The notes under the pieces are model-generated. The model searched no databases. It was not told the origin of the DNA and worked only from the letters and a program-made list of their open reading frames with translations. From Deroplatys truncata (lineage: Eukaryota > Arthropoda > Insecta > Mantodea > Mantidae), in contig CM060990.1 in assembly GCA_030765065.1 (NCBI GenBank), positions 666,450,618 to 666,514,617 of the forward strand: a stretch of 64,000 bases of DNA, given 5' to 3'. A program made the translations under genes and the position numbers. Shown here in pieces: positions 9,563 to 22,030 of the stretch (positions within the stretch are counted from its first letter, which is position 1; each line of letters opens with the position of its first letter).

Positions 9563-10311
9563 TCTGTGAGAATAATAGTTTAAAAGTTGCTAACAATGAG
9601 GTAACCCTGAGGCAATAATGAGTAAGATAGTTTAATAATGCTATTAGTCATTATTGGAGCAACAATAATGTAATTTTTGTGACAATTTAAAAAAATAGCC
9701 AATCAACAACCAGAAAAAAAGCTTTAGTTAAATGAAGGTATTCTATTGGACTATGATTAGCTAATCAGAAACTAAAATATAGCAAAATTTACAAATTTAG
9801 AGCTCAGTTGCCTGCAGACAGCGTTATTAACCAGACGCAAAAAGTGTCCTCAAGAAATTTAATACGTATTCGTGTGAGACGAAAATAGTTTACGTGTTAA
9901 AAAGTGCAAGTAATTAATAAAAGAATCTCACAGCTCTTTATATCAGTGAAGTGTTAATTAAATCGTGTCAAGCATTAATAAAAGGAGTGAAGTAAAATTA
10001 TAATCCTTGTAAGCCTACATTCTTGTTGCACCACAACCCTGTCAAGACATCCATGTCTCTAACAACAAATACTGACGCAGCCGAGGCAAACATAAATATA
10101 TAATATTTAAAGAAACAGTCAAATTACAAAGTTAATATTTTTTTTTAAATTTGGGGCCAAGGCTACCGAAAACTGTTTACTATACGTGCGGTTACAACCA
10201 ACTTCAAGTTCGGCTCCCCAGCAGTTGAAATATAATACAACTCCTTCAATACTACCTACTTCAAATTGACGCCCAAAGTGTGGTGCAAATAACGTAACAA
10301 ACCATCTTCTC
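9563..10311 (+). mobile_element. LTR copy C, 5'-truncated
   Basis: Homology to copies D and I begins at 'tgtgagaataatag', about 200 bp inside the LTR. The stretch runs through the double CCAAT region, 'tgcctgcagacagcg', 'taataaaaggagtgaag', and the modules at 10,145-10,311 ('ggggccaaggctaccg', 'cttcaagttcggctcccc', 'cttcaaattgacgcccaaag'). The left end is missing, so no target duplication can be assigned. Confidence 0.8.
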
Positions 10312-12104
10312 AAATTCGAAGCCGCTATAATAAGGTAGATTTAAAATTTTCCTTAAATATGGTAATGTTATGAACGTCAGGCGTATTTATCCTTGCTATT
10401 TTTATTGATTCATGTCGTTTACGGTCACTTTCATTTTCCATTCACCCTCGACGAACACAAGTGTCAATGTAAAACGTTATCTTATTGATCTTTGCCTTCC
10501 ATATTTACCTTCGGGATATGTCTCATATTTTATCCATTGTTACGGTAGCTTCCACTTCTAGGCAAAGAATTGCGTTGGGAGCTTATCTGGATTAAGGCTA
10601 TTGCGCTAAATATGATTGATTTTGGAAACGTTTTAATTTCCAAACGTTGTAGGTCATATATATTTGAATCTTTTAATTCTAGCTGCCAAGATTCTGCTTG
10701 AAAGTCCATTGCTGTTTATAAAACAAAACTACAATATTAGCTATTTTACTTCGAAATTAGAGCACCTTAGAATCTGGATAGAAACTAATTTGAAACCTAC
10801 AAGTGGCAGAGTCTGTGCTAGTATAGGGTTATTCAATAAGGAGCAGAGTAGATATTTATTTCTAATGAACGATAATAGATAGCGAAAATTTATGGTTTCC
10901 ACTTGAAAACCATAAATCAATAAAGTGTGTTTTAGTTACAAATATTGCTATTTAGTGTTGAAACACACCGAAACATCTCTCTGTTCGAAATCTCGTATTT
11001 GAATTATTTTTTCGGAAGACTTTTTTTATTATAGTTGTGTTCCCCATTATAACTACTACAAGAATATACGCAATCGTTTGACCAAAACTGTCACGGAAGT
11101 ACCCAATTCGGCCAGTTTTAAATTCACCGACTACATACACTTCCATAAAGATATTAAATCAGTGTGATGCTATTTAGCGACAGACATTAAGAGGTTAAAT
11201 TCATTGAAAATTGTGCAATTCAGCATTTTCATCGGAGGGTTCAGTAAGTTTGTATACTAAAATCATTTCGCTTAGTTTCATGCATCATTCTTTTGTGCTG
11301 ACCCTAAATTCTTTTAAGTAGCTGTTTAAATACGCAATACCGAGCTTGAGCAGCGAAAGAAAGGGTGATAAATATTCATCTGAAAGGGAGAGATACGTTC
11401 AGGAAAGCGTTATCAAGGCTAAACTTCAGAGATCGTTCCCTCAGCCCACTGTTTAGGAGTTCACTCTGTCATTAAAATCTCCCTTCACCTGGGGTAGATG
11501 TAATGAAAGGTGATATCGAACAAACATGTTTACAACACTTTATGCAAATATTCCTGTCGTTACCTTAGAAGACATCTGAGAATGACCTCGCCGAAGCCTG
11601 CGCTAGAAACGTTTCGGCGGCGTTGTTACCAGGCCGAGCCCTTTAATTATTATGCCAGTGCATGCATAAGTTGTAATTAAGGCGTTGTGTCCCAAAGGAA
11701 GAGGATCTGTTCGGATACTTTTTTAATCAAAATTTGTAAATGACATACACACATAGCTTATAAAGACTTCAAAATATATCCGGTATTGCAACCAAAAAAT
11801 TGGTAAATATATACACGTTTTTACCTTCACAAATTAAGAGAGAAATTATATCTATAGTGGCTGAAGCATGCAGGATCGAAGAATCAGCAGAACAACCTTC
11901 ACAGTTTACATTGCATATGCAGCTTATGAATTTTCACCTGAAATATACTCTTGAAATCAGTAACGTATGTGGTTACTGCATCCCCGGCTAACCGCCAAGC
12001 GTCTATTCAGACGAGGTTACGAATTATAGAAAACCTCCAGCCACTAAAATTAAATAGTGGATGCATTACTCTTCCTCATTATACAGGGTGTAAGGTAATA
12101 TTAC
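10312..12104. other. Unassigned sequence
   Basis: Nothing is recognised as coding or as a family repeated in the window. A motif 'gctagaaacgtttcgg' near 11,602 recalls retroelement 3' regions but has no supporting context. Confidence 0.4.
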
Positions 12105-12108
12105 AACT

Positions 12109-13056
12109 TGAGGCAGTATTTTTAACACTTACATAATTTCAGTCTAATTATATAATATGTAAATTCAATAACAGCCCGCCTTGAAGCAGTATGTGTATGT
12201 AATAATTTGTAAAATGTATGTAACAGTCATTGCATATGCTTATATTATTGTATCCATGTGTAATAATGTTATGTGAATATATTACGTGATTTAATAATGT
12301 AGAAGCTGTGAGAATAATAAGTTAAAAGTTGCTAACAATGAGGTAACAATGACATAACCTTGAGTCAATTATGAGTAAGAAAGTTTAACAGTACTACTTG
12401 TGATTCTTGGAAGCAATAATGTAATTTTAGTGAGAGTTTATAAAATAGCCAATCAACAACCAGAAAAAGCTTTAGTTAAATGGAGTTATTCTATTGGAGT
12501 AGGATTAGCAAAATTTACAAATCTAGAAGTCAGTTGCCTGCAGACAGCGTTACCAACCAGAATCAAAAAGTGTCCTCAAGAAATATAACATGTATTCGTG
12601 CGAGACGAAAAATAGTTTTACGTGTTAAAAAGTGTAATTAATTCATAAAAGAATCTCACAGCTCTCTATATCAGTGAAGTGTTACTTAAATCGTATCAAG
12701 AATTAATAAAAGGAGTGAAGTAAAATAATAGTCCGTGTAAGCCTACATTCTCGTCGCATCACGCCCTGCTAGGAGAAACGTGTATCTAACAATAATACTG
12801 TCGCAGCCGAGGGAAACATAAATATTAAATATTTAAAGAAACAGTTGAATTACAAAGTTAATATTTTTTTAAACTTGGGGCAAAGGCCACCTGAAAATAC
12901 ATTTGGGCCTACCGGGAACTGTTTACTATACTTGCGGTTGCAACAAATTTCAAGTTCGGCTCCTCAACAGTTGAACTATAATTTGAAAAATACTCCTTTC
13001 TTCAAATTGACGCCCAAAGCGTGTTGCAAACCAGTTACAACAAAATATCTACTTCA
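12109..13056 (+). mobile_element. Solo LTR (copy D), reference copy
   Basis: The ends are TGAGGCAGTATTTTTAACAC and ATCTACTTCA, with target duplication AACT at 12,105-12,108 and 13,057-13,060. Inside are inverted and direct CCAAT boxes (about 12,450 and 12,490), a CATAAAAG motif near 12,645, AATAAA at 12,705-12,710, and the 'cgcagccgagg' stretch. The tail 12,865-13,056 is a row of diverged modules: 'cttggggcaaaggccacc', 'tttgggcctaccggg', 'ttcaagttcggctcctcaac', 'ttcaaattgacgcccaaagc'. Length is 948 bp and no internal region is attached. Confidence 0.92.
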
Positions 13057-13060
13057 AACT

Positions 13061-14265
13061 TAAGCCTTTGTTTTTTCATGCTACACTACTGTTTTCGTAA
13101 TGCCGATTTTCTTGTTGCCGTTTAGTGGGAGCAATAACTTAACCTTCGTCTCCATGTCACTGATGAAAGCTCTCAGATATGTAAAGCAGGCCTAGGTATC
13201 TTTAGTTTAAAAACCCTTCATGTTTCTTCACCCCTTCCTTTAGAATAAACTGTTTGTTTCATAAATAAAAACATTCAAAATTTTCCGATGAATAATACAG
13301 TACATGATCATAAAACACGGAACAGCAATAAAATACATTTACAAGGTTCCAGATTTACTAAAAGATTTCCTATGTGTACATAAAGGTGCAACTTAATCAC
13401 GAGAAAATAAAATGTAAGGATAACAAAACATTCAGAAGAGATGCAAAAGGATTTCTAATAAATCATAGTTTCTATAGTACACAAGATTTGTTTCAATATT
13501 TCGGATATGATTATTAGCTGCAAGATAGCAGATTTGTATTTAACCCTTTGTTATTATATGTGTATTTATATGAATAATATCTACAGATTTCACGTTTCAG
13601 TTGTATTTGTAGCAAAACTCTTCATTGCGTACTGTAGTAGCCATTATGATTGTATTTGTCCTGTAATTTTCTTTTTTTTTATTTTTACGTTTATATTTTG
13701 TGTTATTGTATTAATAGTCTTCAAATAATATTTGAAAAAATTCTTAATACAGAGTTTATTTATTCAGTGGAGGAATATCTAGAAATTAATTAGTTTATAA
13801 GCTTTCTTATGGAATATACTATGTTTTACAATTCCAAAATTTAGTTTAGGTACCTGCTCATGTAAGAAATTAGGATTTCTGTATTTGTGTATTACATCTA
13901 ATTAGACCTGTTCGTTTTGTATTAATAATTGTATTGTTGACGAAGCCAATATTTCTGTATTGAAGTCAAACGGTGAGTTTAAATAAATAAATAATTTGTA
14001 ATTGGTTTAGCCTTTCCTTGTGTGCCAATCGTAGAGAAACTCTTTCATAGAGGGGTATCCTAACCACCTCTCCATTTCACATATATTATAAACATCATTC
14101 GTTGATTAGTTTTTATTCCCTGAATTGTTCTTCAGGTCAGTCACATAGAGAACTGATACTGGACGGGCTGAGTCAAAAGAAACCTTACGAAAACAAAAAA
14201 CACTATGGCGATCTAGAGGAATAGGCCTCCTTTAATGCACAACATAAAAGATCTGAACGCACGCG

Positions 14266-14319
<54 letters not shown>

Positions 14320-16130
14320 ACTCTGTTGTGTGTCATGGAAGGAACACTACTGAGGGAGTCAAAGAAAAGAAACAAATAGATGTAATTTCACTTAAGTGCT
14401 CATAGACTCCTTAAAATCCTTTCCAAGATGTACCTACTTCAGTTTTTATTTCAGTGACTTGCCTTCCGACCCAACATTACCTTCCTAGCTTCCATTTTCT
14501 TGGATTTCTTTCTAAATTACCTCCCCTAACGTTCTCCAAATGTTTCCGCTACGACTATAGACGAGAAATTCAGCACATGCGTTGGCAGTGAAAGGATTGT
14601 GTCGATAGTTCCCTAAGCAAAGAAAATTTGCCGCGAAAGTCAAATTCATGCTTGCTAAGAAGGAAGACATTTCTGAAGCTTTTGTCACACTGCATTAAGG
14701 TTATCAAGCCTTGAAGTTTAGAAAACACCTTCAGAATATTTATGTCGAGATGTGCCGCTCAACGGGAAGGCCTACAGGAAGTTTCCTTTCAGGTTTTGCT
14801 TTTTGGAAAAAATATTAAATTCCCCTTCAGCAACGCAAAGATGTCGGAAATATCAGCTTTCCCTTAACGTTCATTTGTGTTATCTCTAAAGTTGTGTATC
14901 TTTGGGGAAATTGATTATTATTTGTGTATCGATGTTTTTGTATGCATTTATCTGTATGTTTGCATGTCGAACCAGTGTACCAACCATAATGGACAAACTA
15001 GAGAGAGAATAAATACTTTTATTTATTAACACCATTGTAATTATGCAAGAGTAGGGCGTATTTCGCTTCAGTACCCATCCTGCCAACGAAATTTATGTCA
15101 ACGGACATCACTGTCTGCTTTTGGTGCATGAATTTAAATTTGTTTTATAATTCCTCCCTGAGAAATTCATACACTATGACTTTAGAGCTGATTTATATTA
15201 TTTTATAACATCATACATATTGATAACACTAATACACTCTGCTTTTTCGTCCTTTAAGGAAGGAAAAAATAACATACGGGCAGAAATATAATTCAAAATG
15301 ATACGAAGGAAAACGTTCCCATTAAGTTGGACGCAAATCTATGAGAATTTTAATTAATCAGTTTTGCAAATCAAGTGTAAATACATAAACTATAAACAAG
15401 TATCCCTTCTTTGTGTATATTATTAGTTAATTATCCCAATACACAACAAACCTCAGATGGAATAACTTAATCGATTCCCAATTTCTTTTTCTATTGCACC
15501 TTCACATGTAGTATGTTCATTCTTAGAATAAACAAGACTGGTCAAGTTTCTTCATTTTCATTGTTCTGGTCGAAATCATAACAGAAGAAATTCAGCTAGA
15601 ATTTATTCAAGGCCAGTGAGATTCAGGCATTACGGAGGCTTTTAAATCTTCACCCTAACAGAAGCATATCTGAAATAAGCAGTAGTAGTAGTTGTGTTTA
15701 TTATGAGACGGTACATATTATGTACAGTCGATTGTAAAAAAACGTGCCGATGCTGTTGGTTACTTTAGTGTTTTCCATTCTTGAATGTTGGCGGAATCTC
15801 CTCATTTGTGTTCCGCGTCTGCCTTAGGTGAGTTACCCTCTGATTGGTTTTTAGCTGAAGTCCGATACATCAGCATTACCGTATGAAGAAAGGACAGCCA
15901 TAGCTGGGCGATGAAAGGGGTGGAGAATCGGTATATGTCACTGAATGGTTGAAACAAAATGCCTCCCAAAGACTGTCCATACTAGCCCCTGAATGAGTCC
16001 GGCTCTTATTGGTTCGGCATTCAAGCATTAACCTCTGTAACCGAATGAGGGATAGAAGTCGCGGCAGAGGCATGCTAATTATTGATTGACAACTTAAACC
16101 GTGGTTCCTCATGGCACGAGCTTTTACACA
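13061..16130. other. Unassigned sequence
   Basis: Apart from the dinucleotide repeat at 14,257-14,314 I find no supported gene or family repeat. The segment 15,860-16,080 is more GC-rich and abuts a SINE, but I cannot identify it. Confidence 0.4.
14257..14314. repeat. (CG)n(CA)n microsatellite
   Basis: A run of CG dinucleotides (about 14,261-14,274) passes directly into about 20 CA units. It is an alternating purine-pyrimidine tract that could adopt Z-DNA. Confidence 0.95.
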
Positions 16131-16133
16131 AAA

Positions 16134-16425
16134 AAAAATTGAGCTTTATTTATGGACGCTCTTTAACTGCTGTGGTTCTTAGCGTCCCATTCTATATTGT
16201 GCGTGAAATACCAGTGATTTTCTTCAGATGCATCTTTATCAGGCTTGAGGTACTTTTACGTGCCGTAAATCTACGACACGGGACCATCGGCTTTACTTCC
16301 CTTCCGAAAGAAGTCGTGCTAATTATTTTTACACCCGATAAAATCTATCGCCCTCCGCCGGGTTTGAACTCGCGACCTTGGGAACTAAAGCATGGTAACC
16401 ACTACACAACGGAGGACGACTGTTT
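16134..16425 (-). mobile_element. SINE1 copy c
   Basis: It runs on the minus strand from 'gtcgtcctccgttgtgtag' at 16,425 through the B-box 'gcgagttcaaacccggcgg' to the tail 'ccataaataaagctcaa' at 16,134. The plus-strand run 'cacaaaaaaaaa' lies just outside the tail. The body matches the other copies closely. Confidence 0.85.
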
Positions 16426-16607
16426 TCAACCCGGCTGTATACTGTCGTGCTTAAAAGGTGGCTCATTCCCTTAGCTCAACATGTTTTTCCCTCCATAAAG
16501 AGTTTACCTTTATGTAACAACGTTTGTCCTCACCCAGTCGGTATCAGTTCTTTATGTGACTGGCCTGAAAAACAATTTAGGGGAATAAAAATGAACCATT
16601 GAACGAT

Positions 16608-16973
16608 TATAACTAATATAATTTTCCGGGCTGTTATGCCGTGGTCTGCTGAAGAAAGATTTCCCATACATACAAAACCGCAAAACACTGGAGCCAATCA
16701 GAAGAGAGCAACAACACAGCCGGCGCCAGCCCCCTCATACCAGCGGGCCAATCAGCAGAGAGCGTCCACACTGTAAAGAGAGCGGCACTAACGGCCAACG
16801 CATCAGACGCTGCGATACTTTCACCGAGAAGACTTCGTCCGCGCCACTGAAGATGTCCACCGCAGTTGTGGACGAAACGTCTGGGAAATCTTTCTTCAGC
16901 AGACCACGGCATAACAGCCCGGAAAATTATATTAGTTATAATTGTGACACCGGCCGTGAAAACCTACGTTCTT
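16608..16973. mobile_element. Penelope-like (PLE) pseudo-LTR remnant with inverted ends
   Basis: Segments 16,606-16,666 and 16,882-16,942 are perfect inverted repeats of 61 bp by eye. The whole unit, with a 31-bp right extension ending 'aacctacgttctt', lies between 12-bp direct repeats CCATTGAACGAT (16,596-16,607 and 16,974-16,985). Retroposon-like target duplications with inverted terminal blocks fit Penelope-like elements, whose pseudo-LTRs may be inverted. The phrases 'gacgaaacgtctgggaaa' and 'ctgctgaagaaag' also recall PLE pseudo-LTRs. No RT or GIY-YIG domain is present. A plain MITE is the alternative, but a 12-bp duplication would be unusual for one. Confidence 0.65.
16831..16884 (+). 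ncRNA. Hammerhead-ribozyme-like core
   Basis: The order GTC (16,837-16,839), CTGAAGA (16,847-16,853), a hairpin GTCCAC/GTGGAC (16,855-16,860 with 16,868-16,873), then GAAA and CGTC matches the hammerhead core: cleavage triplet, CUGANGA, stem II, GAAA, stem III. Hammerheads are established parts of PLE pseudo-LTRs. Defects are visible: a bulged T after CTGAAGA, a stem III of only about 3 bp before mismatches, and almost no stem I. It is probably degenerate and inactive. Confidence 0.4.
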
Positions 16974-17239
16974 CCATTGAACGATGTTTATAATCTATGT
17001 GGAATTAAGGAAGGGCTAAACCAGTACAACATAACTCGGTCTTGTAGAGAAACGGGTGAAGAATTATTTGCATGTGAGGTTAAACTGAACGACATTTACA
17101 TATATGAGAGCTTTCATCAGCGACATGGAGACGAAGGTTGAAGCTGTTCCTGCTACTAAACGGCAATAAGAAAACGGAAGTGTAGCATGAAAATATAAGG
17201 TTTAAGTTGTAATGTCACCCTTCGGGCTAGATTTTGTCA

Positions 17240-17800
17240 GTACCGATAGGATAGGATAGAACTAGGCACGGAGGGGAACCTAGCACTTCGATCTACGCAG
17301 ATATTTTGTGCCTTTACCCCTGACATGGCGCTCCCGTGAGGGAGGGAGAGAGCGGCCGAACCAGGAGGCACGACAGGCAGAGGGCAGGGTCCCTACCATT
17401 ACACATTTGAACTCCACGGGTGCTGGCTGGTGCAGCCGACACCCCTAACTCCCTTAGGCTTACACATCACCTGGAGGGTCCGAGACCCGAGACCCTTCCG
17501 GAGGACGAAGGTTTCCTCGGAGCATCCTTTTCCCCCGCCATGCACACCCGAGACCTCCGCACGACACTTGCAACCCTGAGAGAGACCAAGCAGATGAAGG
17601 GTGAAGTGAAATGAGAATGGAGAATAAATGGAGAGAGAGGAAAATCGAGGAATGTGATGTTCCTTTGGCGACCCGGAGAAACCCAGAAAAAAACCCATGG
17701 GAAGATCGGCCACGGGAATTGAACCCATGACCTCCCGAATGCAGGCCACAGATGTAACTGTCTGATCCATCCCGCCAGGTCAGTATCAATATAAACAGCT
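17240..17800 (-). mobile_element. SINE2, near full length (tRNA-derived)
   Basis: On the minus strand the head at 17,780-17,715 reads 'ctggcgggatggatcagac', then 'gcattcgggaggtc' and a B box 'gggttcaattcccgtgg'. The body follows with 'tttttctgggtttctccggg', a T/C-rich stretch, and ends with repeated 'tatcctatcctatc' near 17,245. ORFs of 119-123 residues overlapping it are chance readings of the repeat. Confidence 0.85.
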
Positions 17801-17804
17801 CCGT

Positions 17805-18449
17805 TCCAATATGGGCCACATTTTATGCACCCCAATGCACATAGTAGTTAGTTAATAAATAATTTATATGTAGTTTGGTTTTTTATTATTTTAGTTATAA
17901 ATTGTTTAGATGTTTTAATTACAAGAAATTATTGAATGAAAACATACAACTGAAATTTAAGGAGACGCTACCTTAACTCAACAGAGTCAGCACAGACACA
18001 AAAGAGGGAAAAAGAAAGAAAGGTAACAAAGCAAGACGAAGATATAGGTGATACAACGGTTTTCCCAGATCAGTCAACAATCCGTTGAAGTAAGGTGCAG
18101 AACTGAAGTATTTTTCCAAAGATGCTCTTTGACTTAAGCCATTGAAGATAGCTGCAACAAATTTGAAAATATGAATGAAGAATGAGAATTTCTTTATCTA
18201 AAAGCCTGGTAAAAATTGGTTTATAGTGAAACCCATTGCACGTGTGAACCAAACTGTTATCTTCGTGTATTTCCGTAGGGATACTTCAAAGTTTTACAGC
18301 GCTCGATTTTTCCAGCACTGTACAAACCAGCGCGTGCGGTTCCTTTTCTAAAAGTAACTTTTGGGGGCAGGTTTTTGTCAATCTCAATGTCAATTTCAGC
18401 TGAAGTCTTGATGTCATACTTTTGGGTGCAATGCAATACGTAAGCGGTA
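17805..18449. other. Unassigned AT-rich sequence
   Basis: No gene or family repeat is recognised between the SINE2 head and the Rep-B end. Confidence 0.5.
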
Positions 18450-19868
18450 CACAAGGTGGACCATTTAAGTTGAGACTGTACAATATCTCCAAAACTAAGC
18501 GTTGTAGAAAGAAATGTCTTGGATAAAAGCTGCTTGATATTATGGGGGAAAGTAAATTCCATTAATGGTGTTTTGTTTCGAGGACTTATATAGTCATTTT
18601 AGGGTCAATTTAATTTTTTAAATAGGAATCTACAATTAGGGTTAATTTAAATTGACCCTAAGATGACCATCACAACATCCTCTAAATAAAACACGACTAA
18701 TGTGAAGAAAGGTTTTTTTGTCTTTACGTTGGAGTTGTTTATTTATTTAGCTCCACGTATGGACGCCAATTTGAAGAAGGTGGTTTTCTTTTACGTTGTC
18801 TGCAACATGCTTTGGGCGTCAATTTAAAGTAGGTTGTATTGAAGGAGTTGTATTATAGTTCAACTGTTGAGGAGCCGAATTTAAAACTCGTTGCAACCGC
18901 AAGTATAGTACCCGCTTTCCGGTAGCCTTCGGCCCAAATGTACTTTCAGGTGGCCTTTGCCCCAAGTTTAAAAAAATATTAACTTTGTAATTTAAACTGT
19001 TTCTTTAGATATTATATTTATGTTTGCCTCGGCTGCGTCAGTATTATTGTTAGAGACATGGAAGTCTTGGCAGGGCGTGATGCGACAAGAATGTAGGCGT
19101 ACGCAGATTTTAAGCTTTAATTCACTCCTTTTTATTAATCCTTGACACAAATTAAATAGCACTTCACTGATATAGAGAGCTGTGAGATTCTTTTTTTATT
19201 AATTAATTAATTACACTTTTTACCACGTAAAACTATTTTTCGTCTCACACGAATACATATTAAATCTCTCGAGGACGCATCTTGCATCCGGTTACTATCA
19301 CTGTCTGTAGGCAACTGACTTCTAGATTTGTAAATTTTGCTATCTTTCAGTTTCTGATTGGCTAATCCTACTCCAATAGAATACCTTCATTTAACTAAAG
19401 CTTTTCTGGTTGTTGATTGGCTATTTTTAAACTGTCTCAAAATTAACATTATTGCTGCTCTAATAATGACTAGTAGCATTTAAACTTCCTTACTCATTAT
19501 TGCCTCAAGGTTACCTCATTGTTATCTCATTGTTAGCAACTTTTAACTTATTATTCTCACAGCTCCTACATTATTAAATTACGTAATATATTCACGTAAC
19601 ATTATTGAACATGTTTACAATAATATAAGCATATGCAATGATTGTTACATACATTTTACGAATTATAACATACACATTGCTTCAAGGCGGGTTGTTATTG
19701 AATTTACATATTATATAATTTGACTGAAATCATTTATGTGTTAAAAATACTGCCTCAAATGGCATTTACTTTCCCCCAAAATATTAAGCAACTTATATTC
19801 AAGGTATTTCTTTCTACAACGCTTATGTTAGGAGATATTGTATAGTCTCAATTTAAATGATCCACTTG
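18450..19868. mobile_element. Rep-B palindromic MITE split by LTR copy E
   Basis: The left arm (18,450-18,702) starts 'cacaaggtggaccatttaag' after TA, and includes 'tccaaaactaagcgttgtag'. The remainder of the right arm (19,758-19,868) reads 'tttctttctacaacgcttat' and ends 'gatccacttg' before TA. The central loop and right arm were interrupted by the LTR at AATG. Confidence 0.85.
18703..19757 (-). mobile_element. Solo LTR (copy E) inside Rep-B
   Basis: On the minus strand it begins TGAGGCAGTATTTTTAACAC at 19,757 and ends CCTTTCTTCACA at 18,703. The duplication AATG is at 18,699-18,702 and 19,758-19,761. Primer-site modules fill 18,750-18,970: 'tggacgccaatttgaag', 'tgggcgtcaatttaaagtag', 'gaggagccgaatttaaaac', 'cggtagccttcggcccaaa'. 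Length is 1,055 bp. Confidence 0.9.
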
Positions 19869-20202
19869 TATAAATTAATAAAGCACAATTTCAATGAAAC
19901 ATTACTAACTTATCCAGTAAAATTTGGTACATACACAGGATAATCTATTTCTTCATGTTGCACAGCACTAGGCATGGAAGCATTCTTTTCATGCCACAAT
20001 GTTACATGAAAGCCATGTGGTAAAACTTCCAAACTACATGGCGGGATGCCTTCTGTGTTTCCCAAGGGGGTCGGCGGTGTACATACTCTGTGGTTTTGAA
20101 CACAACTTGCACACCCAAGTATGGTCTGGCAACTTTACTAAGTGGTAAACCTCTGAGGAGTAACATAATGTACGAGACCAGCACACATACGTACGTGCAC
20201 GG

Positions 20203-20204
20203 TA

Positions 20205-20236
<32 letters not shown>

Positions 20237-20262
20237 CATTATTATTATTATTATTATTATTA
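20203..20262. repeat. (AAT)n/(ATT)n inverted microsatellite
   Basis: About eleven AAT units are followed, after 'ccatt', by about eight ATT units. The two halves are complementary, so the tract is a near-perfect hairpin. Confidence 0.95.
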
Positions 20263-20284
20263 CTTTCATATAGCTATTACAAAC

Positions 20285-21055
20285 TATGTTTACGTAAGCT
20301 TATTTTTCAATCTGCTTCTTGTCATCGAGACAAACATTTGCAGATATAGTTTCATTACGTATTTCGTTGTAGGTTTAATAGGGACAGACGAAACGAATCG
20401 TAGTCAGATGTTCAAAGGCGGCTTGCTGTGGCTTTAAAATTTCATACACTTTCCATAAGCGACAAGCAGGAGAATAGTGACAGGAGTTGAAAAACGAAGT
20501 ACTGAACAACTGAAACGAATATTAACGGATATCTTAGAAATGGATAATGCCACAAAAGAGCTTAATTTTGCATTCTAAAGAGATCTACTTTTTTGTGTAG
20601 TATTATGTTTTTGTCTGTCTCTTAACGTACATCAGTTATAAAAAATTATACAAAACTCCTTCTGAATAAAGTGAACTTCACAGGCTATTTCCAGAAGAAT
20701 TCAAGATAAATATTTTATTTGTCATGTAAGATCTTAAATATACGATATTTTAATCAAAATTGTTAAAACTATTTTAGATGAAATACATTTCTAAAAATGT
20801 TCCATTAAAAGGCATTTAGAATTCAGGGAACTTTCTTGAAAAGCTTTGTGTCTTATCTTTGATAGTTACTGATTTTAAATACAAAATTTGGTATTTATCC
20901 GAGTTTTCGTTTTTGATTTATGCTGTTCAGAGTCATACACACAAATACGGACCATTTTCTGAAAAACGTATTACCGGTGAAATCTCGACATGAACTTTTA
21001 AGCTGGGATGCATTACTTCCCCTACTTACCGTGGGTATGTAGTAGAGCAAATAAA
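20285..21055 (+). repeat. Rep-A copy
   Basis: It shares 'tcgagacaaacatttgcaga', 'aattcaagataaatatttta', 'agcattt'-type and terminal 'cattacttcccctacttacc' with the 39.4-40.3 kb copy, in the same order. The first part is strongly diverged. No ORF is preserved. Confidence 0.75.
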
Positions 21056-21126
21056 AATGTAAAATCCGTTAAATATAGTATATATTCTTATAATCTAAGT
21101 ACAAACATATAAACGTAATATATATA

Positions 21127-22028
21127 CAGAGTGTTCGGAAATTCCCCTTACAAGCTTTCAGGGCTTGCAGAGGGGACTGAATAGATCAGGTTTTGAATAG
21201 GATTCCATGCCTGGAAACGTACCGTTTCCGTGCTACAACCATTCGGAAACAGGTGTTCAAAATGACCAGGTTTGCTTAAATACTAAGTTAGGCGTGACTC
21301 AGTACATCACTTTTCTTACAGTTCAACTTATTAAGTAATTCTACTAAAGAAATAAACAGGAAACTTAATCAATTTTCACAAACACTTTTGTTTACCGTTA
21401 AACTGAACAATGTGTATTTCTCTTCGTCACAGGCTGGTTGGCATTTTGATCCGCTACAACTCCGGTTCGACGTGACCACTACTAAAGTCGTTGCACACAT
21501 TGTACCTAAGAATGCCGGCCCTCGTAGCCGTGGTCGCTGGAGTGTATGGCTTCGGCGCTCCGCCCAAGCTGAGGGTCGCGGGTTCGAGTCCCGCCGTGGT
21601 CATGGGTGTTTGTGTTGTGTCTATGTGTTGTGTAGTGCTGATAATCGGTAACGAAAACAGTAAAAACACAGTATAAACTGGGTAAAACAAGGGACATTTA
21701 AAATAAAAATGAAAAAAAAGAAAAGAAAAAGTGATGCTCTGGTAAAGTCTCTCAATCACTCCTGTTTTTTCTGCAATTTGTTGTGCAGCGACCAGAATTC
21801 GTGCCAAAATTTCTTCCTCTGACTCTACAGAGCTGAAACCAGTTTACAGAGGTAGAGTAGAGGTCAAATGACATCAGTGACTAGCTGGTTGTATACCAGG
21901 CAAACCGACTTGATGGTTGTAGCACAGAAGTAGTACGTTTCTGGACATGGGTGCCTATTCAAAACATGATCCATTCAGTCACCTATACATGTCCTAAAAG
22001 TTTTTAAGGGGAATTTCCGAACAGCCTG
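21127..22028. mobile_element. Long-TIR DNA transposon, non-autonomous, TA target duplication
   Basis: The left arm starts 'cagagtgttcggaaattccc' and the right end is 'ggggaatttccgaacagcct' before TA. The similarity between arms extends about 85 bp: 'gactgaatagatcaggtttt' against reverse complement 'gactgaatggatcatgtttt'. Tc1-like termini and TA targets suggest the Tc1/mariner superfamily. No transposase is recognised. A SINE-like unit lies in the middle. Confidence 0.75.
21512..21722 (+). mobile_element. SINE4-like tRNA-derived unit
   Basis: The segment 'ggccctcgtagccgtggtcg' carries an A-box-like element and 'gcgggttcgagtcccgccg' is a near-consensus B box at 21,581-21,599. The 3' end is A-rich ('gaaaaaaaagaaaagaaaaa', 21,709-21,728). 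The extra bases between the boxes suggest a class II tRNA (Ser or Leu) ancestor. A tRNA gene is unlikely, since no acceptor stem closes. Confidence 0.6.
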
Positions 22029-22030
22029 TA

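Noticed and set aside
11570-11645. A second hammerhead or Penelope-like site around 'ctagaaacgtttcgg'
   Set aside because: There is no CUGANGA core, no inverted ends and no target duplication.
17399-17835. Four overlapping ORFs of 64-123 residues
   Set aside because: They lie on a tRNA-derived SINE2 and show no protein motif. A repeat explains the open frames.
21388-21807. ORFs around the tRNA-like unit
   Set aside because: They read through a SINE on both strands with no family motif.
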